A DNA stretch of 64,000 nt from Delphinus delphis (Eukaryota > Chordata > Mammalia > Artiodactyla > Delphinidae): positions 41,853,951 to 41,917,950 of the forward strand of contig NC_082694.2 of NCBI RefSeq assembly GCF_949987515.2, given 5' to 3'. The notes below the pieces were generated by a model. That model was not told the DNA's origin. It worked only from the letters and a program-made list of their open reading frames with translations, and did not search any database. This document shows, piece by piece, positions 1-12,404 of this stretch. How positions within the stretch are numbered: the stretch's first letter is position 1; each line of letters starts with the position of its first letter. Made by a program: the position numbers and the translations under genes.

Positions 1-492
1 ATCTTCTATCCTCAGAAAGTCCTGCTTATAAGGTTGGTCCTTGACTGGTATCTGGAAGCTTGGATTTCAAGAGAGTTACCACCATTCGCTGATAAGAATG
101 TCTCACTGTGCCTTGACTGTTTGAACAATGTGGTTTACGTTTAACACCCTTTCCTTCTGGGAGTCTCAGATTGTGGTATGTGCCAGGCAGAAGGTGCCTG
201 CATGACCAGCACCCAATAAGAACCTTGAACACTGAGTTTCTAGTGAGCTTCCCTAGTGTATGGCATTTTATGTGTGTTGTCACTTGTTGCTAAGTGAGTA
301 CTATGTGACCTCACTGGGAGAGGGCTCTTGCAAGCTTGCACCCGGAGTTTCCATGTGTATTTACCCTTTGTTGACTTTTCTTTGTATCCTTTTTCTGTAA
401 TAAATCATAGCCATGAGTATTACTATATGCTGAGTGCTGTGAATTTGTCTAGTGAATCATTGAACCTGAAGGTCATCTTGGAGACCCCAACA
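1..492 (+). mobile_element. Solo/partial retroviral LTR (class I-like ERV)
   Basis: The stretch has the architecture of an LTR read on the plus strand. It contains a 'ctcactgggagaggg' block and a pyrimidine-rich run, then a polyadenylation signal AATAAA at about 399-404 followed by 'catagccatgagta'. It ends near 'gaccccaaca' (CA end at about 492). Such a U3-R-U5 3' half is familiar from gammaretrovirus-type LTRs. The 5' end is not certain and may lie beyond the window. No internal gag/pol/env follows, so it is a solo or truncated LTR. Subfamily not recognised. Confidence 0.6.
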
Positions 493-1261
493 CAAAGACT
501 CTATATGTTACCACCAGTCTACAGAAAATACATGGAATAAAGGAACATGTAAATGATACCACAGGGATGCATTCAGCAGAGTACAGAATGTGGAAAGATC
601 TATAGTCTCTTTAACACATAAATTGCAAGAGAAACAAAGAGGAAGAAAAAATCTATTAATTAAAAGAAACTTATGAAACATTTAGAGATGAAATAACCCA
701 ATGCCTGGGATTGGTTTTAAAGTAATTCAATAATGATAGTGGAAGAGAGCACAGAGTAAAAAATTATATTACTTAAACTTATATTTCAAGAATTTAGAAA
801 AAGCACTTTGAGGAGTCCTAAAAAAAATCAAGAGAAAGGAAATAACATATATCAAAACAAAATAAATGAAATGTAAAACAGGAGAACTGAGGAAGGTATA
901 AAAACAAAAGCCTTGAGTTGATTACTTTTGTTGGGGTCAGCTGGGGCTATGCTTAAGCAGTTTAAGAAATCTCTCCTCTTATTCTGCACTCATAACACTC
1001 TCACTTTAGCTTGGTAGCCCCACTGTCCACCTTAACAGCTTCAAAAATGTTTTCTGTCCATGTGCTGAGGTCTTTCTGCTTCACTGTAAAAGAATCCCAT
1101 TGACCCCTTGGTATGAACATGTTTCAATTTCAGTTTTCCCCTTACCTTTTACCTTTTTTTTTTTTAATATAATCCTGGTCTACATGCTGTGGCGAAGGCC
1201 AGAGTATTAGGTTTATGTGGGAGGGAAGATAGAACAATTACATATGATAAAAGAACATAAA
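493..1261. other. AT-rich intergenic stretch, no gene
   Basis: No coding region is supported. Around 684-745 a short piece ('gatgaaataacccaatgcctgggattgg' region) resembles the 3' end of an old L1. The rest is unrecognised AT-rich sequence. Confidence 0.5.
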
Positions 1262-1330
1262 ATGTATATATACACATACATATATATTTATATGTCTATA
1301 TGTATGTGTGTATACATATACACACTTATA
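1262..1330. repeat. TA/TG-rich microsatellite-like tract
   Basis: Alternating purine-pyrimidine sequence built of tatata, catacata and gtgtgtata words. It is partly self-complementary and could form a cruciform or Z-DNA. It is degenerate rather than a pure dinucleotide array. Confidence 0.75.
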
Positions 1331-2601
1331 CCAAAATATGTTGATTATATGACTATATTGTGTATTTCTCTAAAATCAGAATTTTTGAAATGAATTTTCT
1401 CTGTTAAAATAGAAAACATTACATAGTTGCAAAAGAAATATCAATGTAAAACAAAAATAAACAATGAAAATATATATACAGATATTAAAGAATTATTTAA
1501 TTAAACAGGACCCTGGAGGTTTATTGAAAAAGACCATGGCTCAAATGCTTTATGGATTAATGCTTTAATCTTCAAGGAACAGATTCTTCTTTTAATATAG
1601 ATTTTTCTTTGAGCATATAGGAAATATAATGCAGATATAAATTTAATATTAAAAGCAGTTAACATGATAAAAAAGGAAAATGAAGAAAATCTCATATAAA
1701 CATATATGCAAAGATGCTTGAAATAGTAGCAATTTCAAATCTTTATTTAGTTTCTACTCTTTCTTTAATAAAGGTTGTATATAAGATGTGAATTTACTTT
1801 TGATGCAGTCATAGCGTCATCCCCAAAGTTTGGATATATAAATAATATTCAGTCTCATGATTTCCTAAATCATTATTTTTAAAATTAATAATGTGAATGA
1901 AATAGTACTGAACTTATAATTTATGTCCTCCTTGATCTGTAATTAGGCAAATTTAAATTTTCAAGTGTTTGATTTTCAAAACTGTTGTTAAACATACATG
2001 TATTTGTAACTCAGAAATAAAATAATTTGATTTCATCAAATAAAAGACGAAGACTGTTGTGTGTTGCTCTCTCTACTTTGTTAGTTTCCTAACCATGATT
2101 CCTCCCATTCTTTGTCATCCTGATTTTTGTCATATTGCTCCCTCTTTTCCTTTATAGTAGGCATCTCTTTGTAAATTTTGTCCTTTTATGTTTTATCTTT
2201 AGGTACATTTATCAAATTATTTAGGATAATATTTTCCAATTTGTGAGCTCCAAAACACTTTGTTTTATAAAACGTTAATAAGTATTCTGCAAAAAGAACT
2301 CTTCCATGGTAAGGCTAGCTTGACAATGCAGAGGTAAACACAATTACACTGATATCCTTCTTATTTAAAGGCATCTTAAGGGAGACTAACCTAATCATAA
2401 GCATTGTGAATTTTCCCTAGGAAGTTGTATTATGTAACATTTCCCCCCAATTTTCAACTATAGGACCCATTTTAAAGTCTAGAACACTTTTAGCATTCCA
2501 TAAATTCAGTGTTTTTCCAATAGGCCAATATTGTTTTGGACTATCTCTAGATTTTTAACCAACAGCAATACTCACTGGCAGTCAAACTTGCCATTTCTTC
2601 C
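1331..2601. other. AT-rich intergenic stretch
   Basis: Nothing recognisable: no open frame with coding character, no RNA gene and no confident repeat. Small open frames on both strands are what AT-rich DNA yields by chance. Confidence 0.4.
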
Positions 2602-2685
2602 TTATTATTCACTTTTAAATTTAGTGGTAAAATTTTTACCACTGGTAAAATTTTTACCTGGTAAAAATTTAGAAGTGAATAATAA
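2602..2685. repeat. Nested inverted repeat (hairpin)
   Basis: The outer arms are 2602-2622 and 2665-2685, 21 bases each, complementary at 20 of 21 positions. Between them the near-palindromic word ggtaaaatttttacc occurs twice (2626-2640 and 2644-2658) and a partial third copy, ggtaaaaattt, starts at 2660. The result is a roughly 84-bp structure with a long outer stem and repeated inner palindromes. No known MITE was recognised. Confidence 0.8.
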
Positions 2686-2779
2686 CCTGGAGCAAATTTT
2701 TAATTTTTTCTTTGGTGAAAAGGTACAAAATGGTATATTCTTCTGATACATTGCTTATCTTAAGATGACATTCACATGA

Positions 2780-3256
2780 TAACAACAGCTTGATTGGGTA
2801 TAAAATCTTGAATCATAACTGTTTCCTCTCAAAACATCACAAAGGTTTATTTTCTTCTGGCAGTTTAGCTGTGTTCCTCTTCAGTGAATCTAGCTTTATG
2901 CCTAAGAACCAAGCATTTCACCAGAATATGTCTAGGTAAGTATCTCTTTCATTTATTTTTCTTGATACATGGTGAGCCTCCTCAGTTTCTAGATTCGAAA
3001 GTTTTTGGACGAGAAGTGTTTTCTTCTCCTACACCTTTATTACTTAACTTGTTTGGATTTCTTCCATCCTATTTCTATTTTTTATAGTTTACATTTATTC
3101 TTTTTCCTTAATTTTTTTTTCTTTCATGATTTACATTGTCTTATCCATTTCTTCAGCATAGTAAGAGTACTTTTCTTGTCTGCTCTATACTCTGATGATT
3201 CAAATTTTCTGCAGTTCCAAGTAGGCTGCTTTGGTGTCTCTGAGATTTGGGAGTAA
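2780..3256 (-). mobile_element. Ancient LINE-1 fragment (ORF1 region), antisense
   Basis: On the plus strand the text follows the antisense of an old mammalian L1 ORF1 region: 'cttctggcag', 'accagaatatgtctagg', 'tggtgagcctcctcag', 'tctagattcgaaag'. It is heavily mutated and no ORF survives. Boundaries are approximate. Confidence 0.5.
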
Positions 3257-4869
3257 TTATTCAACCTTGATTGCTTTGCCTTATTTTCTCTGAAAATATT
3301 TTGTACATTTACATTCTATAGTTATTCAATTTGATAACGAACAAAGCAACTTAGAGAATTCCAAGGGAGTTGCTACCATGAATCATAGAGAATAATATTG
3401 TCTAGAGGGGAAAATTTTCATTTTGGAACTGGACATATGCCAAGTGAACCAAACCAGAAGGCAGTCTTTAGGGGGTGAGACTTTCTCCTCCATACAATTT
3501 ATTAGTTGTATGCTTCCTTCCTTCTTCTCTCTGTCTTGTGATACTGAGCAAATTCCGCAGATGGCTGTGTAGGGTAACTAAGTCGGTCAAGGTGATTACA
3601 ATGTGACTATCAGCTTGTTTGCTGCTTGCTACAAAAGATGCTGAGCCCCTGACCTTATTTTCCTCAGCTGCAACACAATCCACAGTGTTAGAGCATTCAT
3701 ATGGCCCAGTGATGCCCATGGGATTTGAGAGACAAGGGGAACAGGTGATAGCATGATGACACACCCTCTGTTCGCTGAGTACTAAACTGTCTTATTCTGA
3801 TGTAGTAAGATTCGTTGTCTACTTTTGGTATCTATGGAGTAGTAACAGGTTGACTCCTTGCCATCTTTTGTGAGGCTAGGGTTGTTCTCTGTCAGAGATT
3901 TTAATGCTGCTGAATGTATGTCCATTGTCTTAACTCAAAATAACTTGGAAATAGTAAAAAAAGAAGTGGAAAACAGAAGGCCTCTATAGGGATAAAAGTT
4001 TTGTATCTATTTGAGCATAGATTGAAATGTACTTTACACTAATTAAATTAATGAATCCATTCGTGTCTGCTAGTAGGAGTGTGGCCGGTGAAAGCTAGCT
4101 GGCTGGCTGGTCACAGTTCTGACAGGCCTCTATGTTGAATCACCTCAGTCCAGATTCTAGAGCTCAGCCTTAGAATCTCATGAAATGGATGTTGTCATAT
4201 ACTGAGGGTGGGGTAGTCTCTCAGAGATGAGCTTAGAATAATAAAGGTCATGTCTAAATCAGAGATACGCTTCATTAATTTATTATCAGAGATCCCCTCT
4301 CTGGAGAAGGTAATGCTAGTATTTGCTAAACAGGGAAGGCCCCTGCCCCCTCATCAGGAAGCCAATTTAAAATCGAAGGACTGCTCTGTAAGTCTGGAAT
4401 CAGGGGAAAGGTGTATGGTAGTGAGCGAGGCTTGAGGAATCACCCTGTTTTACGCCTCTGGTGCCCCAGGTGCTCTGGTTCCTATGCATTCCTGACAGGC
4501 ACATTTACCAACTTTAAAATTTCTGGCTCCTATTTTTCTGTATTTCTACTGCCTTCTATTCCTGTTTTCTTAACCTACCATTCTTCTTGGATGTGTTATT
4601 ATAAAAGATTCAGCTATTTCCCCATTAAATATTTTTTGCAATGAGCCTGGGCAAATAAATATCTCCAGGTCTCACCCTTAGCTATGGAGACCTTCAGTCT
4701 CTTTAAGATGACTTTGCAAATATCCAATCTCACCTTTATGTGTTTATTATATTGGTATAATTATCAGCCTTAGAGATACTTTAATGTTAAAAAATATACT
4801 ATGGGTATATGCCTAATGTATCAATTTAATGTTATGTATACATGTTTACAAACACATATAAATGGTCCA
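3257..4869. other. Intergenic stretch, unrecognised
   Basis: Mostly unique-looking sequence. It includes a short agctggctggctgg run near 4096-4112. The 98-codon minus-strand open frame at 3468-3764 shows no family signature and I do not call it a gene. An old LTR may underlie 3460-3900, but I cannot assign it. Confidence 0.35.
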
Positions 4870-5100
4870 AAGTTTAGTTATTTATTCAACAAGTATGAAC
4901 TTGTATCTTCCATGTCCTCAACACTTTTGTAGGTGCTGGAGGTACAGTGATGAGAGTCAAGCTTTCCGCATTCAGGGAACTGACATTCTAGTGACAGTAT
5001 GGATATATATTTATGGCATAATTTCAGATAGTAATAAGCTTATGAAGCAATATGAAGCCAGGTAAAAACTGAAGAAAGATATGGGTGGCTATTTTAGATG
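4870..5100 (-). mobile_element. L2 LINE 3' fragment, antisense
   Basis: The plus strand reads 'ttattcaacaagtatgaac', 'gtaggtgctggaggtacagtgatgag' and 'gacattctagtgacagta'. This is the reverse-complement pattern of the L2 3' end (a degenerate tattgagcacctactatgtgcc, then gatacagcagtgaac, then acattctagtggg). Old and diverged. Confidence 0.65.
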
Positions 5101-5944
5101 GTACCATGATAGTTTAAATAGTTCTTAGAGCACAAAAGCTATATTGGGAATGTCATTAAACAAACAGATGTATTTGCTAATTCTGTTATTTCCACTTTGA
5201 TCATAAAAACATTGTAATAACTGTAATGTGAATATGCAACATCTGTCAATAAATCTGACATTCTCTCATCTTTGTGATTCAGACATATTAGCATTGATTG
5301 GTTGTAAAAAGAAAATATAAAAAAATCTTGTTCAAATGCAGTCAACATATAAATACTTTGAGGACCCTGTTAATGTACTGACATTTGAATGTGTGATGAA
5401 ATGGAGTAGATGCCATAGAAATTCAGATAATGTTGAGAAATTCTTAAACTTCAGTTAGTATATTAGTCTTCTGTTCTTTCATAATCCATAAAAAGCATGC
5501 AGCATACGGTAATGTGTCAAGAATTTTTTAAAATCCTATTTATGTGTATAAGTTCACATAAGATGCATCTTCCTTTGTGTATTATATAATGATGCTAAAA
5601 TGTGAGGTCATTTAAGGATTTGCCAAACATGGAAAAAGAAATATATTTGCAGTTTTTACATTAGGATACAATTATGCTTTGGAAAAGCACTCTTGCCTAA
5701 ATACATCTTAGAAATACGCTTTTGAGAGGGACTGAATAGCACACAAATTCTGATCTCTTTTAAGTCATCTTGAAAAACGGACTACAGAAACATGAGCTGA
5801 GCTTTAATAAAGTGCTAATTAGGCGTGCATGCCACAATTTGAATGGTGATTGTATGAAATGTACAGAAATCTCAGCAGCAGAGGAATGGTATGTGGCTTT
5901 TGGGGACAAGTTGTGACAGTGAGGTGCTAGTCCTTTGATGGCAT
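5101..5944. other. Intergenic stretch, nothing recognised
   Basis: AT-rich unique sequence. A segment near 5800-5880 ('gctttaataaagtgctaattagg') has homeobox-like TAAT words, but there is no further support for function. Confidence 0.35.
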
Positions 5945-6115
5945 GAATTTAAAACCTTTAATGCTGACAGAGACTTTGAGATTATCTATTCAAGCTCTCA
6001 ATTTGCACAAGAGGAATCTAGGGCTTAGCATCCATAAGTGACTTGCTCAAAATCACGTAACACGGCAAACAGGTCACCTGATGGGTGAGTCTGTGCTACG
6101 CCTCCAGCCCTTACT
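5945..6115 (-). mobile_element. MIR-type SINE relic, antisense
   Basis: The order 'gagattatctattcaag', 'cacaagaggaatctagggc', 'agtgacttgctcaaaatcacgtaac' and 'ctacgcctccagccc' follows the reverse complement of MIR/MIR3. The copy is old; boundaries are approximate. Confidence 0.5.
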
Positions 6116-6849
6116 GCCTCAGCTCCCCCCCCCATTCACTTTTCAGCCATTTTATTGAACTTCACAGCACAAGGGTTTAGAAAGAAAGTGAAATTCACAT
6201 GTGTACATTGTCCTTTTGTTTTCTAGCTGCTCCAGTGAAATATTTTGAAGAAAAGGACAGTAAAATGAAAACGAGGTTTAGGGATTTCATTTATTCTCTT
6301 TTTCTTATATCCTGCCATAAGAAATTTTAAAAATTCATAACGTGACCAAGATGATATCAGAAATGGGAGTTGGAGGAGAGGATTGAGGCAGAGTTAGTCA
6401 GAAAGGGAGGAGAGAGTGAAAAGGGGCCGTGCCAGACACTGAGGTAGAAAGTCACAGTTCCTAGATCAGTGATCATCTCCCTGGTGGTTTACTTTTCTGA
6501 ATTTGAAAAGGAAACTATTAACCACTCTAGGCCTTTTTTTTCCTTGACTATGGGATGCAAAGCATTGCCTGGTTAATCTCTGAGGTCCTTTTCAGTGTCA
6601 CTAGTCAAGGACTGGGTCTGTATTCAGCCTTTCGGAAGTCTTATGGAAGACATATATGTAATTCTTGATTAAGCCTCTCAACTGCTCCTTATATACAACT
6701 AGAAAGCACTGATGTTTACTTTCAGGTGGAGATATTGTTGTTGATCTGTTAATAAGTCTGCTCATTTAGAATTAAAGTCAACTCTTAATTAAGCAGAAGG
6801 GAGACAGCATAGATGACTGCAAATCAGGTATAAAACAAAACTCCAGTTT
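6116..6849. other. Intergenic stretch
   Basis: Contains a short poly-C run near 6126-6134 and otherwise unrecognised unique sequence with no coding signal. Confidence 0.35.
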
Positions 6850-6935
6850 GAGGGGATCAGTACAGTATGGTGGTTAGAAACAGACAGTTATTCTTGTGTT
6901 CAAAGCCCACCTCTGCATTTACTAGCTATGTGATC
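6850..6935 (+). mobile_element. MIR SINE, 5' half, sense
   Basis: 'acagtatggtggttagaaac', 'ttcaaagcccacctctgc' and 'ttactagctatgtgatccttgg' reproduce the tRNA-like head and core of MIR. The 3' half is missing, because L2-like sequence begins directly after it. Confidence 0.75.
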
Positions 6936-7490
6936 CTTGGAAAGACCCATCAGGCCTTACATGATCTGGCCCCTGACTATATCTGTGACTTAAAGTCCTG
7001 CTTTTTTCTCCCATGAACAATTTGCTTCAACTACAAAACCCTCCTTGCTCATCTGTGGTCAGGACAAGCATGCTCAAACCTCAGGGCCTTTGCACATGCT
7101 ACCTTTGCCTAGACAACTCTTCCTCCAGATATCTACATGGAACTTTACTCTCTTTTTTTTCAAAATTTCCTCAAATGTTACCTTTTTGAGAAAACTTACC
7201 TGACTGTGCTAGAAGGAATGATAATGATAGAAACTCACCTTTTTATATTCTTATATTCCTGCTCAATGTTTCTTTATAGTCACTTCCTGATATATTATAT
7301 ATGTGTTTTTGTTTGGTTGTCTTTAGTCTACTCACATTACCAAGTAAACTCTTTGATGGAAGTCCCTGTTTTGTCCTTCCTTTCTCTCTTTTGTCTTTCT
7401 TTCTTTCAGTTGCCTTTTCACCTGGGTGTAAAAAGGTACCTGGCACACAGTAACTGTTCAGTATGCATTTGTTGAATAAATGCATGCTGG
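6936..7490 (+). mobile_element. L2 LINE 3' end, sense
   Basis: 'ggccttacatgatctggcccctgac', 'ctcagggcctttgcacatgct', 'caaatgttacctttttgag' and the terminal 'ggtacctggcacacagtaactgttcagtatgcatttgttgaata' follow the L2 3' consensus through to its TGAATAAATG-type end. Fairly complete for an L2 tail of this age. No ORF is retained. Confidence 0.8.
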
Positions 7491-8344
7491 TGCTGATAGA
7501 AGAGCTAGTAACAGAAGTAGTTACATGCTACAGCTCTGGGAGATAGACTGGTGATGGGTGAAGAGTACAGGACCCTCATCATCATCGAAGATGATTGTTC
7601 TTACTCTGTGTTACAGTTGTTATAAGTTATTTTAAAGAGATCATGGTTGGATCCTGGTCTAAAATATACCACCATCCTATGCACATTTAATCTGTATTTA
7701 ATTTTATTTCTTCCACTTCAATCTACTTGGCTTCTGATCATAAATGGAAATGAGCCAGCAGAAAGGAGACGGCATCTACCCGTGCTGTATCCTTGCAGGA
7801 GTTCACTGTTCTGGAACCTGAACGCCATGAACTCTTACTAATGACTGCAGATATGAACCTAGGAAAATACTTTTATATCAATTAATTGAAATGATACAAA
7901 TTTTTAAAATGTAGCTAATGTGAATGCGAATACAAGTAGATACAATCAATTTAAATGAACGCACCAGACCATACCTGTGGCCACAATTCTTCAAGCCCCA
8001 CTAACTTTAAGTATTTTCTGTATCTGGCTAACTTCATTTATGTCTCCTCGGCCACTTGCCTTAGCATGGAAGAACTGTACTAGGAGAAAAGACCCATGGC
8101 ACGGTGGACAACTCCGGAGGTGAGGGTTTGAGTATAATATAATGATAAATTAACTTCTTTTTCTTGTTACCCCAGCAGGTGTTTTGTCTTCCCAAATAAA
8201 ATATTTGGGGGGGTGATGTAAACTATTTTCAGATCTGTTTTTTTCTTAGTTATATGATATTATAGACATGAAAAACAGACGATGAACAAGAGGATATCTT
8301 TAAATAAGGTCACAGAAGCATTTATATCAGTGAAAAAGTGAAAA
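7491..8344. other. Intergenic stretch
   Basis: No recognised gene or repeat. A short poly-G run (tttgggggggtga) lies near 8206-8214. Confidence 0.35.
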
Positions 8345-8500
8345 ATGCTTTTGCTCCCACACACACAGATCATACACACACACACACTCCTCACACATCT
8401 AATTTACACGCACATCTACTTCTCTCTCACACACACATATAACTCACACACAACCACATGCACACATACATGCACACACACCCCACCGCCTCACCCCAGG
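8345..8500. repeat. Degenerate (CA)n-rich tract
   Basis: Repeated CACACA words interrupted by tca, tta and tct triplets, ending in a C-rich segment (ccccaccgcctcacccc). An aged microsatellite. The open frame crossing it is a by-product of the repeat. Confidence 0.8.
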
Positions 8501-8689
8501 ACTCAGATGATCAATGCCCGGGCCCAGCCTCACTCCTGCTGAAGTCTCATGTGAGTTCTAACAAACCCCCCTCTAAAGCGGCCTCCTATCACATGCTCTT
8601 CAGGACAGGATGAACACATCTACCGAAAATCATGTTTTCTTTGCATCCTAACTGAAACAGCATTAAAGGGGGAAATGGGAATTCAGCAC

Positions 8690-9060
8690 TGCCAGCTACA
8701 GTATCTCTCCTATCAGTTCACCAAGAAGGCCTGGTAGGGACCTGCCGAGCCTCTGGATAAATTGTATTTTCCAAGGGTTAATTAAGCTGTCTTGAGCTTC
8801 TGCATGAAGAGGAACACACTGGCACTTGCAGCGCCTTCTGAAACCTGCTGTCGACATTACAGTCCCTGCTGCTTTTAGCTGTATCGATCCGATGCCTGAC
8901 CTGTGAGATCCTTGATGGCTGCTAACACTAGAAGCTTACTGGAGCTTTCCAAGGGAGCTTCGGGACAGCTTGTGTAGTCAGGTACAATTACCTATCCCTC
9001 CAGGAGAGCCAATTAGTTCACAAAGAGCTGGAGCAGAACAAATGTTTTGTATGTGATTTA
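8690..9060. other. Unique segment with conserved-noncoding character (inferred)
   Basis: Balanced composition, no repeat signature, and words such as 'gggttaattaagctgtcttg' and 'ctgtatcgatccgatgcctg' with several palindromic 6-mers (ttaattaa, atcgat, gtcgac). It looks less decayed than its surroundings. Function is inference only; a multi-species alignment would decide. Confidence 0.2.
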
Positions 9061-12000
9061 GAATCCTAAAAAAGAAAGGAGAAAAAAGAAAAAAAAAAGG
9101 CTTTGTTCCGTCTGATTCTTTTGTTCCTAATTTTATGATTATTGTTCGATTCACAGTGGTCCTCACATTTCCTCACATGTTTCTGAAAGAAGTAGAAGAA
9201 CATGATAAACCAGATTTACTGTCTTCTCTCTTTAAACTATGAAAATTGCCTTGTGCCATTTAAGATCCGGTTTCTGGACTAATTGTATGAACTCAAAGGT
9301 AGGAAACCCAAGTTTGTTCTACTTTCTGCATTTCAGAAACTTTTTCTCTAAATGGTACAATAAAATTTAATCATAATGAAATGCTCCTTTAGAAAAGAAT
9401 GGATGGCAACTATTTCTGAAACTTGGCCTTGCAGATAGAATGTAAGAAGAAGAGATTTCTAGGTAGAACTATGCTACACATAGCCAGATATATATCAACA
9501 TTAATATGATTGATTCCAAAACTACAGCTAATCTTTGCAGATTGTCAAATAATAAAGTGTGGTGTCCTTTGAATAAAAAGGTGCTATAACTGATCTATCA
9601 TCTGCATGCCCTGAGCCTAAGACTCCTTTCCCAATCATAAGTATTAGTATTACTAAGACTTTTATATTTCCTGTTTCATTTTCCTTTGTGACCAGTGATA
9701 TTCACTTCTGAGCTAGCTGCAGGATGTGGTTTGTCCATTAAATACATTTTTTTCTTTATTTTTGTCTCTGAATACTATCTTAATCATGCAGGATCAATAC
9801 TTAGCCCTCAAAACATAGTGTACCAATAGAATTAAATGCAAATGGAATTTAATGCATTCTAGTACCAAAAAGCAACAAAATGAGGGGAAAGGGAAATCGG
9901 TTATTACTTTTAGTAATGGAGACAAAATTTTTAAAAATCTGCCTTCCAATATTCTTTCAATATAATATAATTATGTATATATGTGTGGTAGCTATGAAAT
10001 GAACTGGGAACAGAAGTTCAATGTAAAAAATGGTATTAGGTATTTATCACAGAAACCTTTGGTCCCAGCTTAGATGAAGATAATGTAAACATTTGATTCC
10101 TGTTTCTGAAAGGCAGTAAAATTAAACTGACAAAAAGATTTCATCATGTTTTAGAAATAAGTCATCTAAAGTAAAATCAGTCTCTGCACCTAAACCAGAG
10201 ACGAAAGTGCAAAGACAGTAAAAAGAAAATTTAAAAAATCAGTCAACTGGGTTTACCTTAGCTGCTTTTAGTAAAATATGGTTCTATTAACTTGTAATAA
10301 AGTAATAATTGCACAGAGTCAAGTAGGGGCCTAACATGGACTTGAGGTAGGTGGGATTATAAGCCTGCTTACACGGAAGTAGAGGGCAGATGTTTGTCAA
10401 TGTCTCTGTGCCTGGGAACTTTCTGGGTTCTGAGCAGGCCTGATGTTTGTCCCACTGATGCAGGCAATGTCCATGAAAGTAGATTCATGCTGCCACAACT
10501 TCTCCATCTGAAGACATAATTGCATGAAGGGGGAGATGAAAGAGCTCAATCTTTTGTTGGTCTGTCTGTAAAATGGACTGGGAACTTGACATTGATGGCT
10601 TTCTGCTGCTTCAGATGTTTTCCTCTCTCTTTTATTAATATCAAGTAGTGTTGAGACCATTTCATTTGGATGTTGGAAAGGAGTTGATAACAGTTTCTAG
10701 TACTGGAGAGTCCTAGCATACACAATTTTGTAACTGGAAAAAAATGACCCTGCATGATTCAGAGCTAAATTCACTATTTCAGTTGCTAAGAGGCAAGCAG
10801 ATGGTCCATTCCATTGGAGGTCAACATTTTGGTTTTGGAATAAATGTTGTGAAAATGAGATCAAAACCATTTATTTAATTCCTCCAGAGTTCTCTCTTTG
10901 GCTGCATGGTCACTAATCATAGCCTTTTCCTATCCAGGTGATTTGCATGTGTTGTAAGTTGTGCTCTGAGAAAGCATTGGGTGGGGCATGCAAATCCTTC
11001 ACTTTCACTGGAAAAGCAAATCAAAAGCTGGTGTCTGTAGTGTAATCCTGAAATATGATGATTACTTATTTATTAATGTGTGGTACCTACACCTTATTTA
11101 TTCTTCAAATATATCTTTTACAAGAGAAAAAGAATTTTCAAAGTACCAGTGAAAATTCTAATGACAATTTTTCTTTGCAATCATTCTTTGAAAGAGATAG
11201 TAAGAGTTCAGTAAACTCCTTCTCACTGTATAGGCCTTCTGAATAGAATATGACTTTAGTTTTCCTTCAGTTATAAGGGGCTATCATCAAACGTTAACCT
11301 GGAACCTGCAGATATGAATTAAAGACCATCAATAGCGCTGACAGTTTTCCTATTCTTTTTTTTAACTCCTTTTACTAAGTCGTCTATTAAGAGGGAGAAT
11401 AACTTCCTAAGGATTCAACTTGAAAGCTTTCAAACTATTTAGCAGCATAGAGTACACGATGATCTTGTTTTTCTAAAACATAACAAGCCTTAGAGCTACA
11501 TGCTGAAGATAACAATGTACAAAGAAGATACCAAATGACATTTTAATGTTTGAAATATCAGTGTTCATAATCTATAACACAATAGCAAAGATTTTAAAAC
11601 TGTTTTTATAAAGGAGTAGCAAGTTGGTGAAACCTGGAGAATTTGCTAAAGCTTCATTTCTAAGGTATCAAGAATATTCTTCTCATTGGAAAATTGCCGC
11701 TGATATTCATGAAGTGCCTGCTTCCTTTTCCAACCAGAGCATAAAGAGTCCACGTTTTACCCTCTGAGATGTGGCTCTAAGTAGAATTAAGTGTGATTCT
11801 TCATATGAAGGCCTCAAGGAAGAGAAAGAATGGATTTCCCAGACTTCATAGATGGAGGTGTTCAAATGAGAAAGTGAATAAAGTGTCAGACTCAAACATG
11901 GAAAAGGATAAAGGAATTAAAGAGTCAGATAGAGGGGAGAGTGCTTATTCAAGTCTAAATGTTTACTGCTTCACGGTCCATTAGGGCATCCTGGAAGGAG

Positions 12001-12404
12001 GCTTAGTGCAAAATAAATGAATACGATTCTTGACAAATAATGCCATTAATGCTACAGGATGTTCATTTCTTTTTAAAATCTATTGTTAGATGCTGAATGA
12101 TATATTTATTATTAACGGCGAAAACATGACACTCTTAGTCTTAAGGTTACTTCTACATCAATCCAAATTCAACTCTGTAGAAAAATTTCCCTTGTTTATA
12201 ACCCTTATTTGGAACAGCTAATAAAAACTTCTCAAAGGTAAGAAACTTGCCAAAAGGATATTTGTCATTGTATCCAAATGATGTTTTAACTTTTGCCTTC
12301 TAAATATTCTCTTCTGTCTTTGATTATTTCATTATAGACATAGAGGCCAAAATCATCTATAAAAGCTAGTAAATACCATAGCATTCCCATTGCAGCTCAA
12401 CTGC
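9061..12404. other. Long intergenic stretch
   Basis: About 3.3 kb in which I recognise no gene, RNA or confident repeat. Composition is AT-rich. Poly-A and AT islands occur at about 9066-9100, 9950-9990 and 11340-11370. Small open frames (for example near 10397-10660) show no known domain. Confidence 0.35.

Noticed and set aside
3468..3764. 98-codon minus-strand frame as a small gene
   Set aside because: No domain, no start context, no splice or promoter evidence, and not distinguishable from chance.
8345..8542. 65-codon His/Thr-rich frame
   Set aside because: Translation of a degenerate CA repeat.
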